Below, piece by piece: positions 55,142 through 63,532 of a DNA stretch of 64,000 bases; within the stretch, counting starts at the first letter, position 1; each line of letters opens with the position of its first letter. The stretch spans positions 880,280 to 944,279 of the forward strand of contig NZ_LBMK01000002.1 in NCBI RefSeq assembly GCF_001005295.1, read 5' to 3'. The DNA comes from Streptomyces yangpuensis (lineage in GTDB: Bacteria; Actinomycetota; Actinomycetes; Streptomycetales; Streptomycetaceae). Position numbers and translations under genes: made by a program. The notes under the pieces are model-generated. The model did no database searches. It was not told the DNA's origin and was given only the letters and a program-made list of their open reading frames with translations.

Positions 55142-55183
55142 CAGCCCAGCTCACCAGTGTCCGGCGGGCCCGCACAACTGCAT

Positions 55184-55189
55184 TAGCCT
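55184..55189 (+). promoter_or_regulatory. Candidate -10 box TAGCCT, leaderless cupin mRNA
   Basis: Ends 7 nt before the GTG at 55197 with no ribosome site between. Confidence 0.5.
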
Positions 55190-55196
55190 CACCAGC

Positions 55197-55634
55197 GTGA
55201 ACGACGACCTCACCATCTACACCGGCAAGGCCGCACCCGACGCCGCCGCCGACCGAGGCTGGCTCCTCGGCCACTTCAAGGACCCGGCCGATCCCCGTCA
55301 CAGCGAGGACGTGGAGATCAAATGGGGTGTCCACCCCAAGGGCGACGCACGCGAGCGCTGGGCGACCGCCGAGAAGCGCACCGCGCTGCTGGTTCTGATC
55401 AGCGGACGCTTCCGGCTGGAGTTCCCGGGGCGGACCGTCGTCCTCGCCGAGCAGGGCGACTACGTGCTCTGGGGCCGCGGCGTCGACCACTCCTGGTACG
55501 CGGAGGAGGACGCGGTCGTCCTCACCGTCCGCTGGCCCTCGATCCCCGGCTACCGGGTCGACGAGCCCGAGCACCGGGAGGGCGTCCTCGCCCCGGCGGC
55601 CTCCGGCGAGGCCGGGACCCCGCCCGGCATCTGA
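55197..55634 (+). CDS. Cupin-fold small protein
   Basis: A 145-residue single-domain protein. LTIYTGKAAPDAAADRGWLLGHFKDPADPRHSEDVEIKWGVHPKG leads into a cupin-like barrel: TALLVLISGRFRLEFPGRTVVLAEQGDYVLWGRGVDHSWYAEEDAVVLTVRWPS. The HPKG...GVDHSW positions could supply metal-binding His residues. Database homologues are sometimes mislabelled signal peptidase I; there is no membrane segment or Ser/Lys dyad here. Function unknown. Confidence 0.75.
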   Translation: MNDDLTIYTGKAAPDAAADRGWLLGHFKDPADPRHSEDVEIKWGVHPKGDARERWATAEKRTALLVLISGRFRLEFPGRTVVLAEQGDYVLWGRGVDHSWYAEEDAVVLTVRWPSIPGYRVDEPEHREGVLAPAASGEAGTPPGI

Positions 55635-55842
55635 GTTCCCGCACCCCTCCCGATCCTGCTGTGATGATGCACACGAAACGGGCCAACGATCACGAAACGC
55701 TGAGACCGTAGCGGTTGCAGACCATCTGAGCCGGACCACGGGGCGACCCCCCGGGCCTTCGGCCGGGCCTTCACGAGTTCACGCGTTCTTTGCGACGGGC
55801 GGTCTCCCGGTAAAGATCCGAACCCACCAGGGAGCACGTCCG

Positions 55843-58092
55843 TTGGCAGTCCTCGCGCGGTGGTGCATGCGCCACCGTCTCCTCGCCGTCCTGATCTGGC
55901 TGCTCGCCCTCGGCGGAACCGCGGCGGCCGCAGTGACCGCCGGAACGGCGTACTCCAACAACTACGAGGTCCCCGGCACCGAGTCCGGGAAGGCCAACGA
56001 CCTCCTGCGCGAAGGCTTCCACGGCCAGGGCGGCGACACCGACACCATCGTGTGGCGGGCCCCGGACCATCAGAACGCGCGCACCCCGGACATCGAGCAG
56101 CGCATGACCCGGGCCCTTGAGGCCGTCGCCGCACTGCCCGGTGTCGGATCGGTCGCCGGACCGTACGGTCCCGGCCCCGAGAGCGCTGCGCGCATCAGCC
56201 CCGACGGGCGCACCGCCTACGCCGTGGTGACCTTCGACCAGCCGGCCGACTCCGTACCCAAGGCCCAGGCCAGGGCCGTCGTCGACACCGCGAAGAACCC
56301 CACCACCGAGGCCGGCGGACTCCAGGTCGAACTGGGCGGCCGGGCCATCCAGCTCACCGAGGCCCCCACCGCGCACCTCGCCGAGGTCATAGGCGTGGCC
56401 GTCGCGGCCCTCGTCCTTTTCCTCGCCTTCGGCTCCCTCGCAGCGAGCCTGCTGCCCATCGCGACCGCCCTCGTCAGCGTCGGCACCGCCTATTTCGGCA
56501 TCACCCTGCTCGGGCACGCGATGCCGGTCGCCGACTTCGCCCCCATGCTCGGCACCCTCATCGGCCTGGGCGTCGGCATCGACTACGCGCTGTTCATCGT
56601 CACCCGGCACCGCAAGGGCCTCATGCGCGGCCTTCCGGTGGAGGAGGCCGCCGCCGGGGCCGTCGCCACCACCGGCCGGGCCGTCGTCTTCGCGGGCCTC
56701 ACCGTCTGCATCGCGCTGCTCGGCATGCTGGTGCTGCGGCTGAACTTCCTCAACGGCGTCGCGATAGCGGCATGCGTGACGGTCGTCCTGACCGTCGCCG
56801 CCTCGGTGACCCTGCTGCCCGCGCTGCTCTCCTTGATCGGCATGCGCGCCCTCTCCGGCCGTGAGCGCCGCAGGCTCGCCGCCGAGGGCCCGCAGCCCGA
56901 GCGGACCTCCGGCTTCGCCGCCCGCTGGTCCGCCTTCGTCGAACGCCACCCCAAGCTGCTCGGCGCCGTCGCCACCGCCGTCATGGTGGTCCTGGCGCTG
57001 CCCACCCTCTCCCTCCACCTGGGCACCTCCGACCAGGGCAACAACCCGGCCGGCTCCACCACCCGGCAGGCCTACGACCTGCTCGCGGACGGCTTCGGGC
57101 CCGGCGCGAACGGCCCGCTGGCCGTCGTCGCCCGCCTGGGCGGCGCCGGGGACCGGCTCGCCCTGGACCGGCTGGAGCAGGCCCTGCGGACGACACCGGG
57201 TGTCGCCTCCACCGGCCCCGCCGTCTTCAACGGCAGCGGCGACACGGCCGTCCTGACCGTCGTACCGGACTCCGCCCCCCAGTCCCGGGCCACGAGCGAC
57301 CTGGTCGACACGCTCCGGCAGGACGTCATCCCGCGCGCCGGCCAGGGCAGCTCCATGGAGGTCCACGTCGGCGGTGTGACAGCCGCCTACGACGACTTCG
57401 CCGAGGTCATCATCGGGAAGCTGCCGCTCTTCGTGGGCGTGGTCATCGCCCTCGGCTGCGCCCTGCTGCTGCTGGCCTTCCGGTCCATCGGCATCCCGCT
57501 GAAGGCGGCGGCGATGAACGTCGCCGCCGTCGCCTCCTCCTTCGGCGTCGTGGTTGCGATCTTCCAGTGGGGCTGGGGCAGCGAACGGCTGGGCCTGGGC
57601 AGCGCAGGACCCATCGAGCCCTTCCTGCCTGTGATCATGGTGTCCGTCCTCTTCGGACTGTCGATGGACTACCAGGTCTTCCTCGTCAGCCGGATGTACG
57701 AGGAGTGGCTGGAGACCGGTGACAACAGGCGAGCCGTGCGTGTCGGCCTCGCCGAGACCAGCCGCGTCATCAACTCCGCCGCCATCATCATGATCTCCGT
57801 CTTCCTTGCCTTCGTGCTCAGCGGCGACCGGATCATCGCGATGTTCGGCATCGCACTCGCCGCGGCCGTGGCCCTCGATGCCTTCGTCCTGCGCACCCTC
57901 CTCGTCCCGGCCCTGATGCACATGCTCGGCGGCGCCAACTGGTGGCTGCCGGCCTGGCTCGACCGGCGGCTCCCCCGGATCAGCATCGAGCCCCCCGAAC
58001 GCCGTTCGCATGCGAAACTTCCGGCACAGCGGTCCGGCACCGTCCCCACCACGAGCGAGGACGAGGCCGAGCCCGCCACAGCCTCCCGGTGA
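55843..58092 (+). CDS. MMPL/RND-family membrane transporter
   Basis: A 749-residue integral membrane protein with two copies of the RND six-helix unit (TM1 near 10-30, TM2-6 about 180-350, TM7 near 385, TM8-12 about 520-690) and extracytoplasmic loops after TM1 and TM7. MMPL signatures: GLGVGIDYALFIVTRHRKGL in the first half and FGLSMDYQVFLVSRMYEEWLETGDNRRAV in the second, with the proton-relay Asp residues. Actinobacterial MMPL proteins export lipids or act in wall assembly; substrate here unknown. TTG start at 55843 with GGGAG upstream; the ATG at 55867 is an alternative. Confidence 0.9.
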   Translation: MAVLARWCMRHRLLAVLIWLLALGGTAAAAVTAGTAYSNNYEVPGTESGKANDLLREGFHGQGGDTDTIVWRAPDHQNARTPDIEQRMTRALEAVAALPGVGSVAGPYGPGPESAARISPDGRTAYAVVTFDQPADSVPKAQARAVVDTAKNPTTEAGGLQVELGGRAIQLTEAPTAHLAEVIGVAVAALVLFLAFGSLAASLLPIATALVSVGTAYFGITLLGHAMPVADFAPMLGTLIGLGVGIDYALFIVTRHRKGLMRGLPVEEAAAGAVATTGRAVVFAGLTVCIALLGMLVLRLNFLNGVAIAACVTVVLTVAASVTLLPALLSLIGMRALSGRERRRLAAEGPQPERTSGFAARWSAFVERHPKLLGAVATAVMVVLALPTLSLHLGTSDQGNNPAGSTTRQAYDLLADGFGPGANGPLAVVARLGGAGDRLALDRLEQALRTTPGVASTGPAVFNGSGDTAVLTVVPDSAPQSRATSDLVDTLRQDVIPRAGQGSSMEVHVGGVTAAYDDFAEVIIGKLPLFVGVVIALGCALLLLAFRSIGIPLKAAAMNVAAVASSFGVVVAIFQWGWGSERLGLGSAGPIEPFLPVIMVSVLFGLSMDYQVFLVSRMYEEWLETGDNRRAVRVGLAETSRVINSAAIIMISVFLAFVLSGDRIIAMFGIALAAAVALDAFVLRTLLVPALMHMLGGANWWLPAWLDRRLPRISIEPPERRSHAKLPAQRSGTVPTTSEDEAEPATASR

Positions 58093-58131
58093 TCCGGCGA
58101 ACCGCCGCACGAGACCCAAGGAAGAAGCCGC

Positions 58132-58686
58132 ATGTTCTCGATAGACCTCGCCGAAGGCGCCCAGCTGTTCCCGCTGGAGGCCCGGCACGCCGAGGAGTTC
58201 TTCGCGCACATCGAGCGCGGCCGCGAGTACATCGGCCAGTACGTCGGCTTCCCGGACCGGTCCCCGGACGTCGACTCCGCCAGGGCCTTCCTGGCCAAGT
58301 ACGCCGTGAAGGCCGGTGAGGACGGCGCCCGTTTCTTCGGCATCCGCCTCGACGGCACCCTCGTGGGCGGCGTCCTCTTCCCCAACTTCGACGCCGACGG
58401 CGGGAACTGCGAGATCGGCTGCTGGCTGGAGCCCGCCGCGGCCGGCCGCGGCCTGGTGACCAAGGCATGCCGGATCCTGATCGACTACGCCTTCGGCGAG
58501 CGCGGCATGCACCGCGTCGAATGGCACGCCGCCACCGGCAACAAGAAGAGCCTCGCCGTCGCCGAACGCCTCGGCATGACCCGCGAGGGCGTCATGCGGG
58601 AGAACTACTTCCACCGGGGCGTCCGCCAGGACACCGAGGTCTGGTCGATCCTCGCCCACGAGTGGGCCGCCACCCGCTCCTCCTGA
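58132..58686 (+). CDS. RimJ/RimL-type GNAT acetyltransferase
   Basis: A 184-residue N-acetyltransferase: LFPLEARHAEEFFAHIERGREYIGQYVGFPD, GTLVGGVLFPNFDADGGNCEIGCWLEPAAAGRGLVTKACRILIDYAF (acetyl-CoA site AAAGRGLVT) and HRVEWHAATGNKKSLAVAERLGMTREGVMRENYFHRGVRQDTEVWSILAHEW. These are the standard blocks of the RimJ/RimL class that acetylate protein N termini or small amines. AAGGAAGAAG precedes the ATG. A terminator follows at 58698. Confidence 0.88.
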   Translation: MFSIDLAEGAQLFPLEARHAEEFFAHIERGREYIGQYVGFPDRSPDVDSARAFLAKYAVKAGEDGARFFGIRLDGTLVGGVLFPNFDADGGNCEIGCWLEPAAAGRGLVTKACRILIDYAFGERGMHRVEWHAATGNKKSLAVAERLGMTREGVMRENYFHRGVRQDTEVWSILAHEWAATRSS

Positions 58687-58697
58687 GGCACGCCGCC

Positions 58698-58722
58698 CGG
58701 GCCCCGCCGACCGCGGGGCCCG
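58698..58722 (+). terminator. Terminator hairpin after the RimJ-like gene
   Basis: CGGGCCCCGC (58698-58707) pairs with GCGGGGCCCG (58713-58722), 5-nt loop. Confidence 0.75.
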
Positions 58723-58743
58723 ATACGGCCACGACCACCGGAT

Positions 58744-58761
58744 TCTCAGAGAACTCTCAGA
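58744..58761 (+). promoter_or_regulatory. Direct repeat TCTCAGA-N4-TCTCAGA in the promoter at 58771
   Basis: Copies at 58744-58750 and 58755-58761 have an 11-bp period, one DNA turn, and cover the -35 region. This is the layout bound by OmpR-type response regulators. No two-component pair lies in the window. Confidence 0.5.
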
Positions 58762-58770
58762 CACGGCCCC

Positions 58771-58776
58771 TACGGT
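58771..58776 (+). promoter_or_regulatory. Candidate -10 box TACGGT, leaderless membrane-protein mRNA
   Basis: Ends 7 nt before the ATG at 58784; no ribosome site. Confidence 0.5.
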
Positions 58777-58783
58777 GCCCCGC

Positions 58784-59389
58784 ATGGACACCACGAAGAC
58801 CCCCGCCCCGAACGCCGCCGAGGCGGACACCACACCGGTCGACCTCGAGAAGACCGGGACCGCCCAGGACGCCGCGACCGAGGCCACGGCCGACGCCAAC
58901 CTCGACGCCGCGACCGGCACCGGCTCCGCCCTCGCCGACGCCGACCTCGACGACGACTTCGCCGAGGACCCCGCGGACTACGAGCAGCCGAGCCACGTGG
59001 GCTCCGCGGCCTTCGCGATCGTCTCCGCCGGTCTCTCCGTCGTCGCCCTCAGCGGAAGCTGGGTCGCCGGCATCGTGTCCGAGCGCGCGAGCGTCGCCGC
59101 CCGTCTGGAGCTGAGCCAGGCCGCCGACGCCAACGCGCAGATCGCCGCCCAGTTCGTCAATCCGTGGCACACCACCGCGATGGTCAACGGTGTCTTCTCC
59201 GCCCTCGCCCTCATCATCGCCACCTTCGTGCTCGCCCTCCCGGCCTTCAGCACCCCCGAGCGCACCCTCCCCACCTGGGTGCGGTCCGTCTCCTGGGCCG
59301 GCATCGGCCTGGGCGCCCTCGGCGTACTGCTCTTCGTCCTCATGTACTTCGACCTCCTCCTGGCCGTCCCGAAGGCAGGAGCCGTCTAA
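58784..59389 (+). CDS. Hypothetical membrane protein with acidic cytoplasmic head
   Basis: A 201-residue protein. The first about 70 residues are acidic and Ala/Thr/Asp-rich (ADADLDDDFAEDPADYEQPSH). Three membrane helices follow: VGSAAFAIVSAGLSVVALSGSWVAGIV, AMVNGVFSALALIIATFVLALPAF and SWAGIGLGALGVLLFVLMYFDLLLAV. The loop ERASVAARLELSQAADANAQIAAQFVNPWHT is extracytoplasmic if the head is inside. The promoter carries a response-regulator-like repeat, so it may belong to an envelope-stress regulon. No family assigned. Confidence 0.75.
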   Translation: MDTTKTPAPNAAEADTTPVDLEKTGTAQDAATEATADANLDAATGTGSALADADLDDDFAEDPADYEQPSHVGSAAFAIVSAGLSVVALSGSWVAGIVSERASVAARLELSQAADANAQIAAQFVNPWHTTAMVNGVFSALALIIATFVLALPAFSTPERTLPTWVRSVSWAGIGLGALGVLLFVLMYFDLLLAVPKAGAV

Positions 59390-59567
59390 AGGGCTGCCTC
59401 GCCCCTGCGGTGGGCGCCCGTGCCCCGTCCCGGGCAGCCCGCGCCGGCGACTGAGGCCCCCGGCCCCCGCCGGATGCGGCATGCGACCGATGCGCCGGTA
59501 CCCCCTGGGAGGCGAATCTCGGATCACACCGAACGAGGTGCCGAGAACCGCAACCAGGGAGTACGAG

Positions 59568-59645
59568 ATGTTCGAGCACGAGATCGCCGCGGCCGCCCGC
59601 ACCAGCCACCCCGGCCGGCCCGCCCGGTACGGGGCCGGTCAGTGA
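59568..59645 (+). CDS. 25-residue small ORF
   Basis: MFEHEIAAAARTSHPGRPA... opens at ATG 59568 after GGGAG, 8 nt upstream, and stops at TGA 59643-59645. The MFEHEI head resembles small actinobacterial peptides of the MFExEI-x-x-x-RxxEL kind, but the tail is shorter than those I remember. Its end overlaps the 3' end of the DUF6191-like gene on the other strand. Could be a truncated relative. Confidence 0.35.
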   Translation: MFEHEIAAAARTSHPGRPARYGAGQ

Positions 59646-59863
59646 CGGTCGGCGGACTCCTCGTCCAGGCGTATGAGCACCCTGCCGGAGTCGAGGTCTA
59701 TCGGGCCCCGTCCCGGATCGTTGTCGCCCACATCGGTCCGGGACAGCTCCAGCCGCTTCTTCTCGTCGTTCGTGTGCTTGCGTCCCGGGTTGAAAAGCTC
59801 CTCGATCATGTTGAACACCGTGTCCACGCACCCCTCGCCCCCGCCCGGGGGCACGCCGGTCAC
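59639..59863 (-). CDS. DUF6191-like small protein
   Basis: A 74-residue protein whose core MIEELFNPGRKHTNDEKKRLELSRTDVGDNDPGRGPIDLDSGRVLIRL matches a conserved actinobacterial small-protein family (DUF6191, as I recall). A 17-residue head precedes the core; internal GTG codons are alternative starts. The GTG at 59863 overlaps the stop of the sugar dehydrogenase gene (GTGA), supporting coupled translation from that start. Function unknown. Confidence 0.65.
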   Translation of the reverse strand: MTGVPPGGGEGCVDTVFNMIEELFNPGRKHTNDEKKRLELSRTDVGDNDPGRGPIDLDSGRVLIRLDEESADRH

Positions 59864-61095
59864 CGCACCGTCAGTGTCAGGATCCTGTCGTCGCCCGCCT
59901 CCGGCGACCCGCGCCCGTCCGTTTCGCTCGTGACCAGCAGCAGCCGGTCACCCCCGAGAGCGATCACCGACCGCAGCCGGCCGTACTTGCCCGTCAGGAA
60001 GGCCTCGGGCTCGGCCACCGGCGCCGTCCCGGACAGCGGGATCCGCCACAGCCGCGCGCCCCTCAGCCCGGCCATCCATATCGACCCCTCCGCCCAGGCG
60101 ATACCGCTCGGCGAGGCCTCGTCCGTCTTCCACACCGCCACCGGATCCCGCATGCCAGGCCTGCCGGCCTTCCCCTCGGCCTCGGGCCAGCCGTAGTTCG
60201 CACCGGGCTCGATCAGATTCAGCTCGTCCCAGGTGTTCTGGCCGAACTCGGCCGCCCACAGCCGTTTTTCCTTGTCCCAGGCGAGGCCCTGCACATTGCG
60301 GTGCCCGTAGGAATAGACGACCGAATCCGCCTCCGGATTGCCGTGGACCGGATCTCCGTCCGGAGTCATCCGCAGGATCTTGCCGCCGAGCGACTTCCTG
60401 TCCTGCGCGAGCCCGGTGACACCCGTCTCTCCCGTCCCCGCATACAGCATCCTGTCCGGGCCGAAGGCGATCCGTCCGCCGTTGTGGATCAGCCCCTTGG
60501 GGATCCCCCGGAACACGGTGTCCGGCGCGCCCAGTTGCTGCCCGGGAGGTCTCTGCTCGTCATAGCGCAGCCGTGCTATCCGGTTGTCGGACGCGGTCGT
60601 GAAGTAGACATACACCAGACGGTCCGAGGCGAAGTCCGGCGACAGCGCGAGGCCCAGCAGTCCGCCCTCGCCGCCCGGCTCCACGCCGGGCACCTCGCCG
60701 ATCTGCGTCACCGTGCCCGACCCGGCGGCGACCCGGCTGATCGTCCCCTTGTCCCGGGAGGCGACCAGCAGGTCGCCCCCCGGCAGCGGGGCCACGCCCC
60801 AGGGCGACTCCAGGCCCTTGGCGACCTCGCCGGTGACCGTCACCGCCCCCTGCGCGGGCGGCCCGGACGCCGACGGCGAGGCGGCGCCGCTCCCGGAGGG
60901 GCCCGGTGACCCCGTCCCCGCCGATGTCGCTCCCGGTGGGGAACCCCCGCGCCCGGCATCGGGGGCGCCCTCCGGGGAGCACCCCGTCACCAGCAGCGCA
61001 CCGCACCCGGCCAGTGCCACCGCCGCCAGCACGCTCCGGCGCCGCCCGTCGGGACCCTCGCACCCCGCCTGCCCGGGAGAACTTCCGTATCGCAT
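59860..61095 (-). CDS. PQQ-dependent sugar dehydrogenase (GSDH family) lipoprotein
   Basis: A 411-residue exported lipoprotein. RRRSVLAAVALAGCGALLVTGC gives lipobox VTGC (Cys about 39). A Ser/Gly/Pro linker precedes a six-bladed propeller of the soluble glucose/sorbosone dehydrogenase type: LESPWGVAPLPGGDLLVASRD, EGGLLGLALSPDF, LIHNGGRIAFGPDRMLYAGTGE, YSYGHRNVQGLAWD and EFGQNTWDELNLIEPGANYGWPEAEG. These hold the PQQ/Ca2+ contacts of the family. Start ATG at 61095 follows GGAAGGGAGCAGGG. Substrate sugar unknown; many Streptomyces members lack proven PQQ use. Confidence 0.88.
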   Translation of the reverse strand: MRYGSSPGQAGCEGPDGRRRSVLAAVALAGCGALLVTGCSPEGAPDAGRGGSPPGATSAGTGSPGPSGSGAASPSASGPPAQGAVTVTGEVAKGLESPWGVAPLPGGDLLVASRDKGTISRVAAGSGTVTQIGEVPGVEPGGEGGLLGLALSPDFASDRLVYVYFTTASDNRIARLRYDEQRPPGQQLGAPDTVFRGIPKGLIHNGGRIAFGPDRMLYAGTGETGVTGLAQDRKSLGGKILRMTPDGDPVHGNPEADSVVYSYGHRNVQGLAWDKEKRLWAAEFGQNTWDELNLIEPGANYGWPEAEGKAGRPGMRDPVAVWKTDEASPSGIAWAEGSIWMAGLRGARLWRIPLSGTAPVAEPEAFLTGKYGRLRSVIALGGDRLLLVTSETDGRGSPEAGDDRILTLTVR

Positions 61096-61203
61096 CGCCC
61101 TGCTCCCTTCCGGTCCTCCGATCCTGCCCTTCACCCGTCTCAACAGCCGGGGCAGTGCCCGAAGTTCCACCACTCGTACACCCGATCGAGTGGTTGTGGG
61201 CGG

Positions 61204-62211
61204 TCAGTCCCAGGCTCCCACGTCCACCGGAAGGTCCGCGATCTCGGCCAGGTCCGCAGCCGTGAGTCGCAGCTGGGCCGCCCGCGCGTTCTCCACCGCC
61301 CAGTGCGCACGGTCCGCGCCGGGCACCGGCACCACCTGCGGCCCCTGCGCCAGCACCCAGGCCAGGGCCACCTGCCCGACCGTGACCTCGGGCCCATGCC
61401 GCAGCGCCACCCGCCGCAGCCCCGCCACCAGCACCTGGTTCGAGGCCATCGCCTCCGCCGTGAACCGCGGGTGCCGGGCCCGGACGTCCTCCGGCTCGAA
61501 GCCCTCGCCCGGCCTGAGGGTCCCGGTCAGGAACCCGCTGCCCAGCGGCATCGCCGCCAGCAACCCCACCCCGCGCGCCGCGCACCACGGCAGCAGCTGC
61601 CGCGCCGCCTCCGGCGACCACACCGACAGCTCCGCCTGCACCGCGCTCACCGGGAACACCTGCTGCATCCGCTCCAGGTGCCGCAGTGTCGTCCGGTACC
61701 CGCGATCACCGCGCCGCCCCGCCCCCGGCCCGGCCCCGGCCCCCAGCGCGCAGAAACCGAGCGCCCGCACCTTCCCGGCGCCCACCAGCTCCGCCATGGC
61801 CCCCCAGGTCTCCTCCACCGGGACCTCCGGGTCCACCCGGTGCAGCTGGTAGAGGTCTATGACGTCGGTGCGCAGCCGCCGAAGCGAGGCGTCGCAGGCC
61901 CGCCGCAGATAGCCGGGCCGCCCGTCCGCCACCACGTGCTGGTCGCCCGCCCGCAGCCCGACCTTGGCCGACACGAACGCGTCGGACCGCCGCTCCCGCA
62001 GCACCCGCCCCAGCAGCAGCTCGTTGGTGAACGGCCCGTACACATCGGCCGTGTCCAGCAGGTTCGACCCCAGGTCCAGCGCCGCGTGCACGGCGGCCAG
62101 CGACTCATGCCCCCGTCGCCGCGAAGGCGTGTACGCCCAGCTCATCGGCATACAGCCGAGGCCGACGGCGCCCACGCTCAGCGTCCCCGCCCCGATCGAC
62201 CTGCGCTCCAC
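61204..62211 (-). CDS. Aldo/keto reductase
   Basis: A 335-residue NADPH-dependent oxidoreductase. AKR tetrad: Asp and Tyr in NLLDTADVYGPF, Lys in FVSAKVGLRAG and His in DLYQLHRVDPEVPVEETWGAMAELVGAGKVRALGFC. Cofactor-site SxxQxExSxWxxE-like block (VSAVQAELSVWSPEA), LPLGSGFLTG-type loop (MPLGSGFLTGTL) and the late GADRAHWAVENA segment follow. The GTG at 62211 is preferred (GGAGGGGG about 10 nt upstream; head MERRSIGAGTLSVGAVGLGCM); an ATG at 62271 would reach into the divergent promoter. Substrate unknown. Confidence 0.9.
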   Translation of the reverse strand: MERRSIGAGTLSVGAVGLGCMPMSWAYTPSRRRGHESLAAVHAALDLGSNLLDTADVYGPFTNELLLGRVLRERRSDAFVSAKVGLRAGDQHVVADGRPGYLRRACDASLRRLRTDVIDLYQLHRVDPEVPVEETWGAMAELVGAGKVRALGFCALGAGAGPGAGRRGDRGYRTTLRHLERMQQVFPVSAVQAELSVWSPEAARQLLPWCAARGVGLLAAMPLGSGFLTGTLRPGEGFEPEDVRARHPRFTAEAMASNQVLVAGLRRVALRHGPEVTVGQVALAWVLAQGPQVVPVPGADRAHWAVENARAAQLRLTAADLAEIADLPVDVGAWD

Positions 62212-62249
62212 CCCTGCGTCCCCCTCCGCTCCGGCAACCAAACTAACGG

Positions 62250-62259
62250 CTTGATCAAG
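62250..62259. promoter_or_regulatory. 10-bp palindrome CTTGATCAAG in the divergent promoter gap
   Basis: It lies 12-21 bp upstream of the -10 box TAGCCT (62271) and could overlap the -35 of the dehydrogenase gene and the promoter of the reductase. No regulator assigned. Confidence 0.35.
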
Positions 62260-62270
62260 ACGGCTTGGCA

Positions 62271-62276
62271 TAGCCT
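62271..62276 (+). promoter_or_regulatory. Candidate -10 box TAGCCT, leaderless dehydrogenase mRNA
   Basis: Ends 7 nt before the ATG at 62284. Confidence 0.5.
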
Positions 62277-62283
62277 CGTGATC

Positions 62284-63231
62284 ATGACTGCAACGCCCGG
62301 GGACGTCTGGCTCCCCTTCCCCGCCGAAGAGGTCGCCGGCCTCCCCGACTCCTTCCGGTACCGCCAGTGGGACGGTGAGGACGCCTTCCCGGCCGATCCG
62401 GCCGACTGCGTCTTCTACGTGGCCCCCTACATGAAGTCCGCCGAGGTCACCGTGCGCCCGCTCGCCGCGATGCCGGCCGTCCGGGTCGTCCAGACCCTGA
62501 CGGCCGGCATCGACCACATGCTGGGCGGCCTCGGAGACCTGTGCCCCGGCGTACGGCTGTGCAACGCCGTGGGGGTCCACACGGCCAGCACCGCCGAGCT
62601 GGCCCTCGCGCTGACCCTCGCCTCCCTGCGCGGCATCCCCGGCATGGTCCGCGGGCAGGACCGCGAGGAATGGCGCTCCGGCTTCTACGACGCCCTCGCC
62701 GACAAGTCAGTTCTGATCATCGGCTACGGATCCATCGGCTCGGCCATCGAGGACCGCCTCGTGCCGTTCGAGTGCGAGCGGATCGAACGGGTGGCCCGCT
62801 CTGCGCGGACCACCGAACGGGGGCCGGTGCACGCCATGGCCGCGCTGCCCCAGCTCCTGCCGCAGGCCGACGTGGTGATCCTCGTGACGCCCCTGACCGA
62901 CGCCACCCGAGGGCTCGTGGGCGCCGAGTTCCTCGCCCGGATGAAGGACGGTGCCCTGCTGGTGAACGTCTCGCGCGGCCCTGTCGTCGAGACCAAGTCC
63001 CTGCTGGCGGAAGTGGAGTCGGGCCGGCTGCGCGCGGCCCTCGACGTCACCGACCCGGAACCGCTGCCCGCCGGCCACCCGCTCTGGCACGCTCCGAACG
63101 TCCTGATCACGCCTCATGTCGGCGGCAGCAGCTCGGCGTTCGAGCCGCGGGCCAAGCGCCTGCTGGTGCGCCAGCTCACCCGCTTCGCCGCCGGAGAGCC
63201 CGTGGAGCACACCGTGCTGATCACCGAATGA
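62284..63231 (+). CDS. D-isomer-specific 2-hydroxyacid dehydrogenase
   Basis: A 315-residue NAD(P)-dependent dehydrogenase. Rossmann motif VLIIGYGSIGSAIEDRL; catalytic Arg in VNVSRGPVVETKSLL, Glu in DVTDPEPLPAGHPLW and His in VLITPHVGGSS. N-terminal substrate-domain features (VQTLTAGIDHML, LCNAVGVHTASTAELALALTL) are typical. It diverges from the aldo/keto reductase; both could act on related oxo-acids or aldehydes. Substrate unknown. Confidence 0.92.
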   Translation: MTATPGDVWLPFPAEEVAGLPDSFRYRQWDGEDAFPADPADCVFYVAPYMKSAEVTVRPLAAMPAVRVVQTLTAGIDHMLGGLGDLCPGVRLCNAVGVHTASTAELALALTLASLRGIPGMVRGQDREEWRSGFYDALADKSVLIIGYGSIGSAIEDRLVPFECERIERVARSARTTERGPVHAMAALPQLLPQADVVILVTPLTDATRGLVGAEFLARMKDGALLVNVSRGPVVETKSLLAEVESGRLRAALDVTDPEPLPAGHPLWHAPNVLITPHVGGSSSAFEPRAKRLLVRQLTRFAAGEPVEHTVLITE

Positions 63232-63430
63232 CACCCACGGAATGACACCCGTGATGTGTACGCTCCGCAGTCGTCCGAACGCGAGCAGTCGCCACAACTC
63301 CCTGATTGGTAACGGAGCGTAGGCCAACTATGTCCCTGAGTGACGAAAGTGGTGTATCGTCCGGAAGAAGGGGCTGCGCCAGGAACGTCTGGCGCTGGGG
63401 AGTGATCGGACACTTGGGGGGCGACGGGCG
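63232..63430 (+). other. Promoter region of the last gene
   Basis: Less G+C-rich than its flanks, with ACTATG, GTGTATCGT (a -10-like TATCGT near 63355) and AGTGA-type half-sites (near 63340 and 63401) that are weakly BldD-like. No gene seen. Confidence 0.3.
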
Positions 63431-63532
63431 ATGCACGGCCAATGGACGAAGGATCCGACGCGGCTCGGCCGCAGAAGGCGACGCTGCCGGGACTGGGCCG
63501 CGCCGGAACCGGCCGGCGAGGGGGACCGGTGA
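63431..63532 (+). CDS. 33-residue basic small ORF coupled to the last gene
   Basis: The ATG at 63431 opens MHGQWTKDPTRLGRRRRRCRD... and its TGA (63530-63532) overlaps the GTG of the next gene (GTGA). The composition is strongly basic. It could be a leader peptide setting translation of the membrane protein or a chance ORF. Confidence 0.35.
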   Translation: MHGQWTKDPTRLGRRRRRCRDWAAPEPAGEGDR

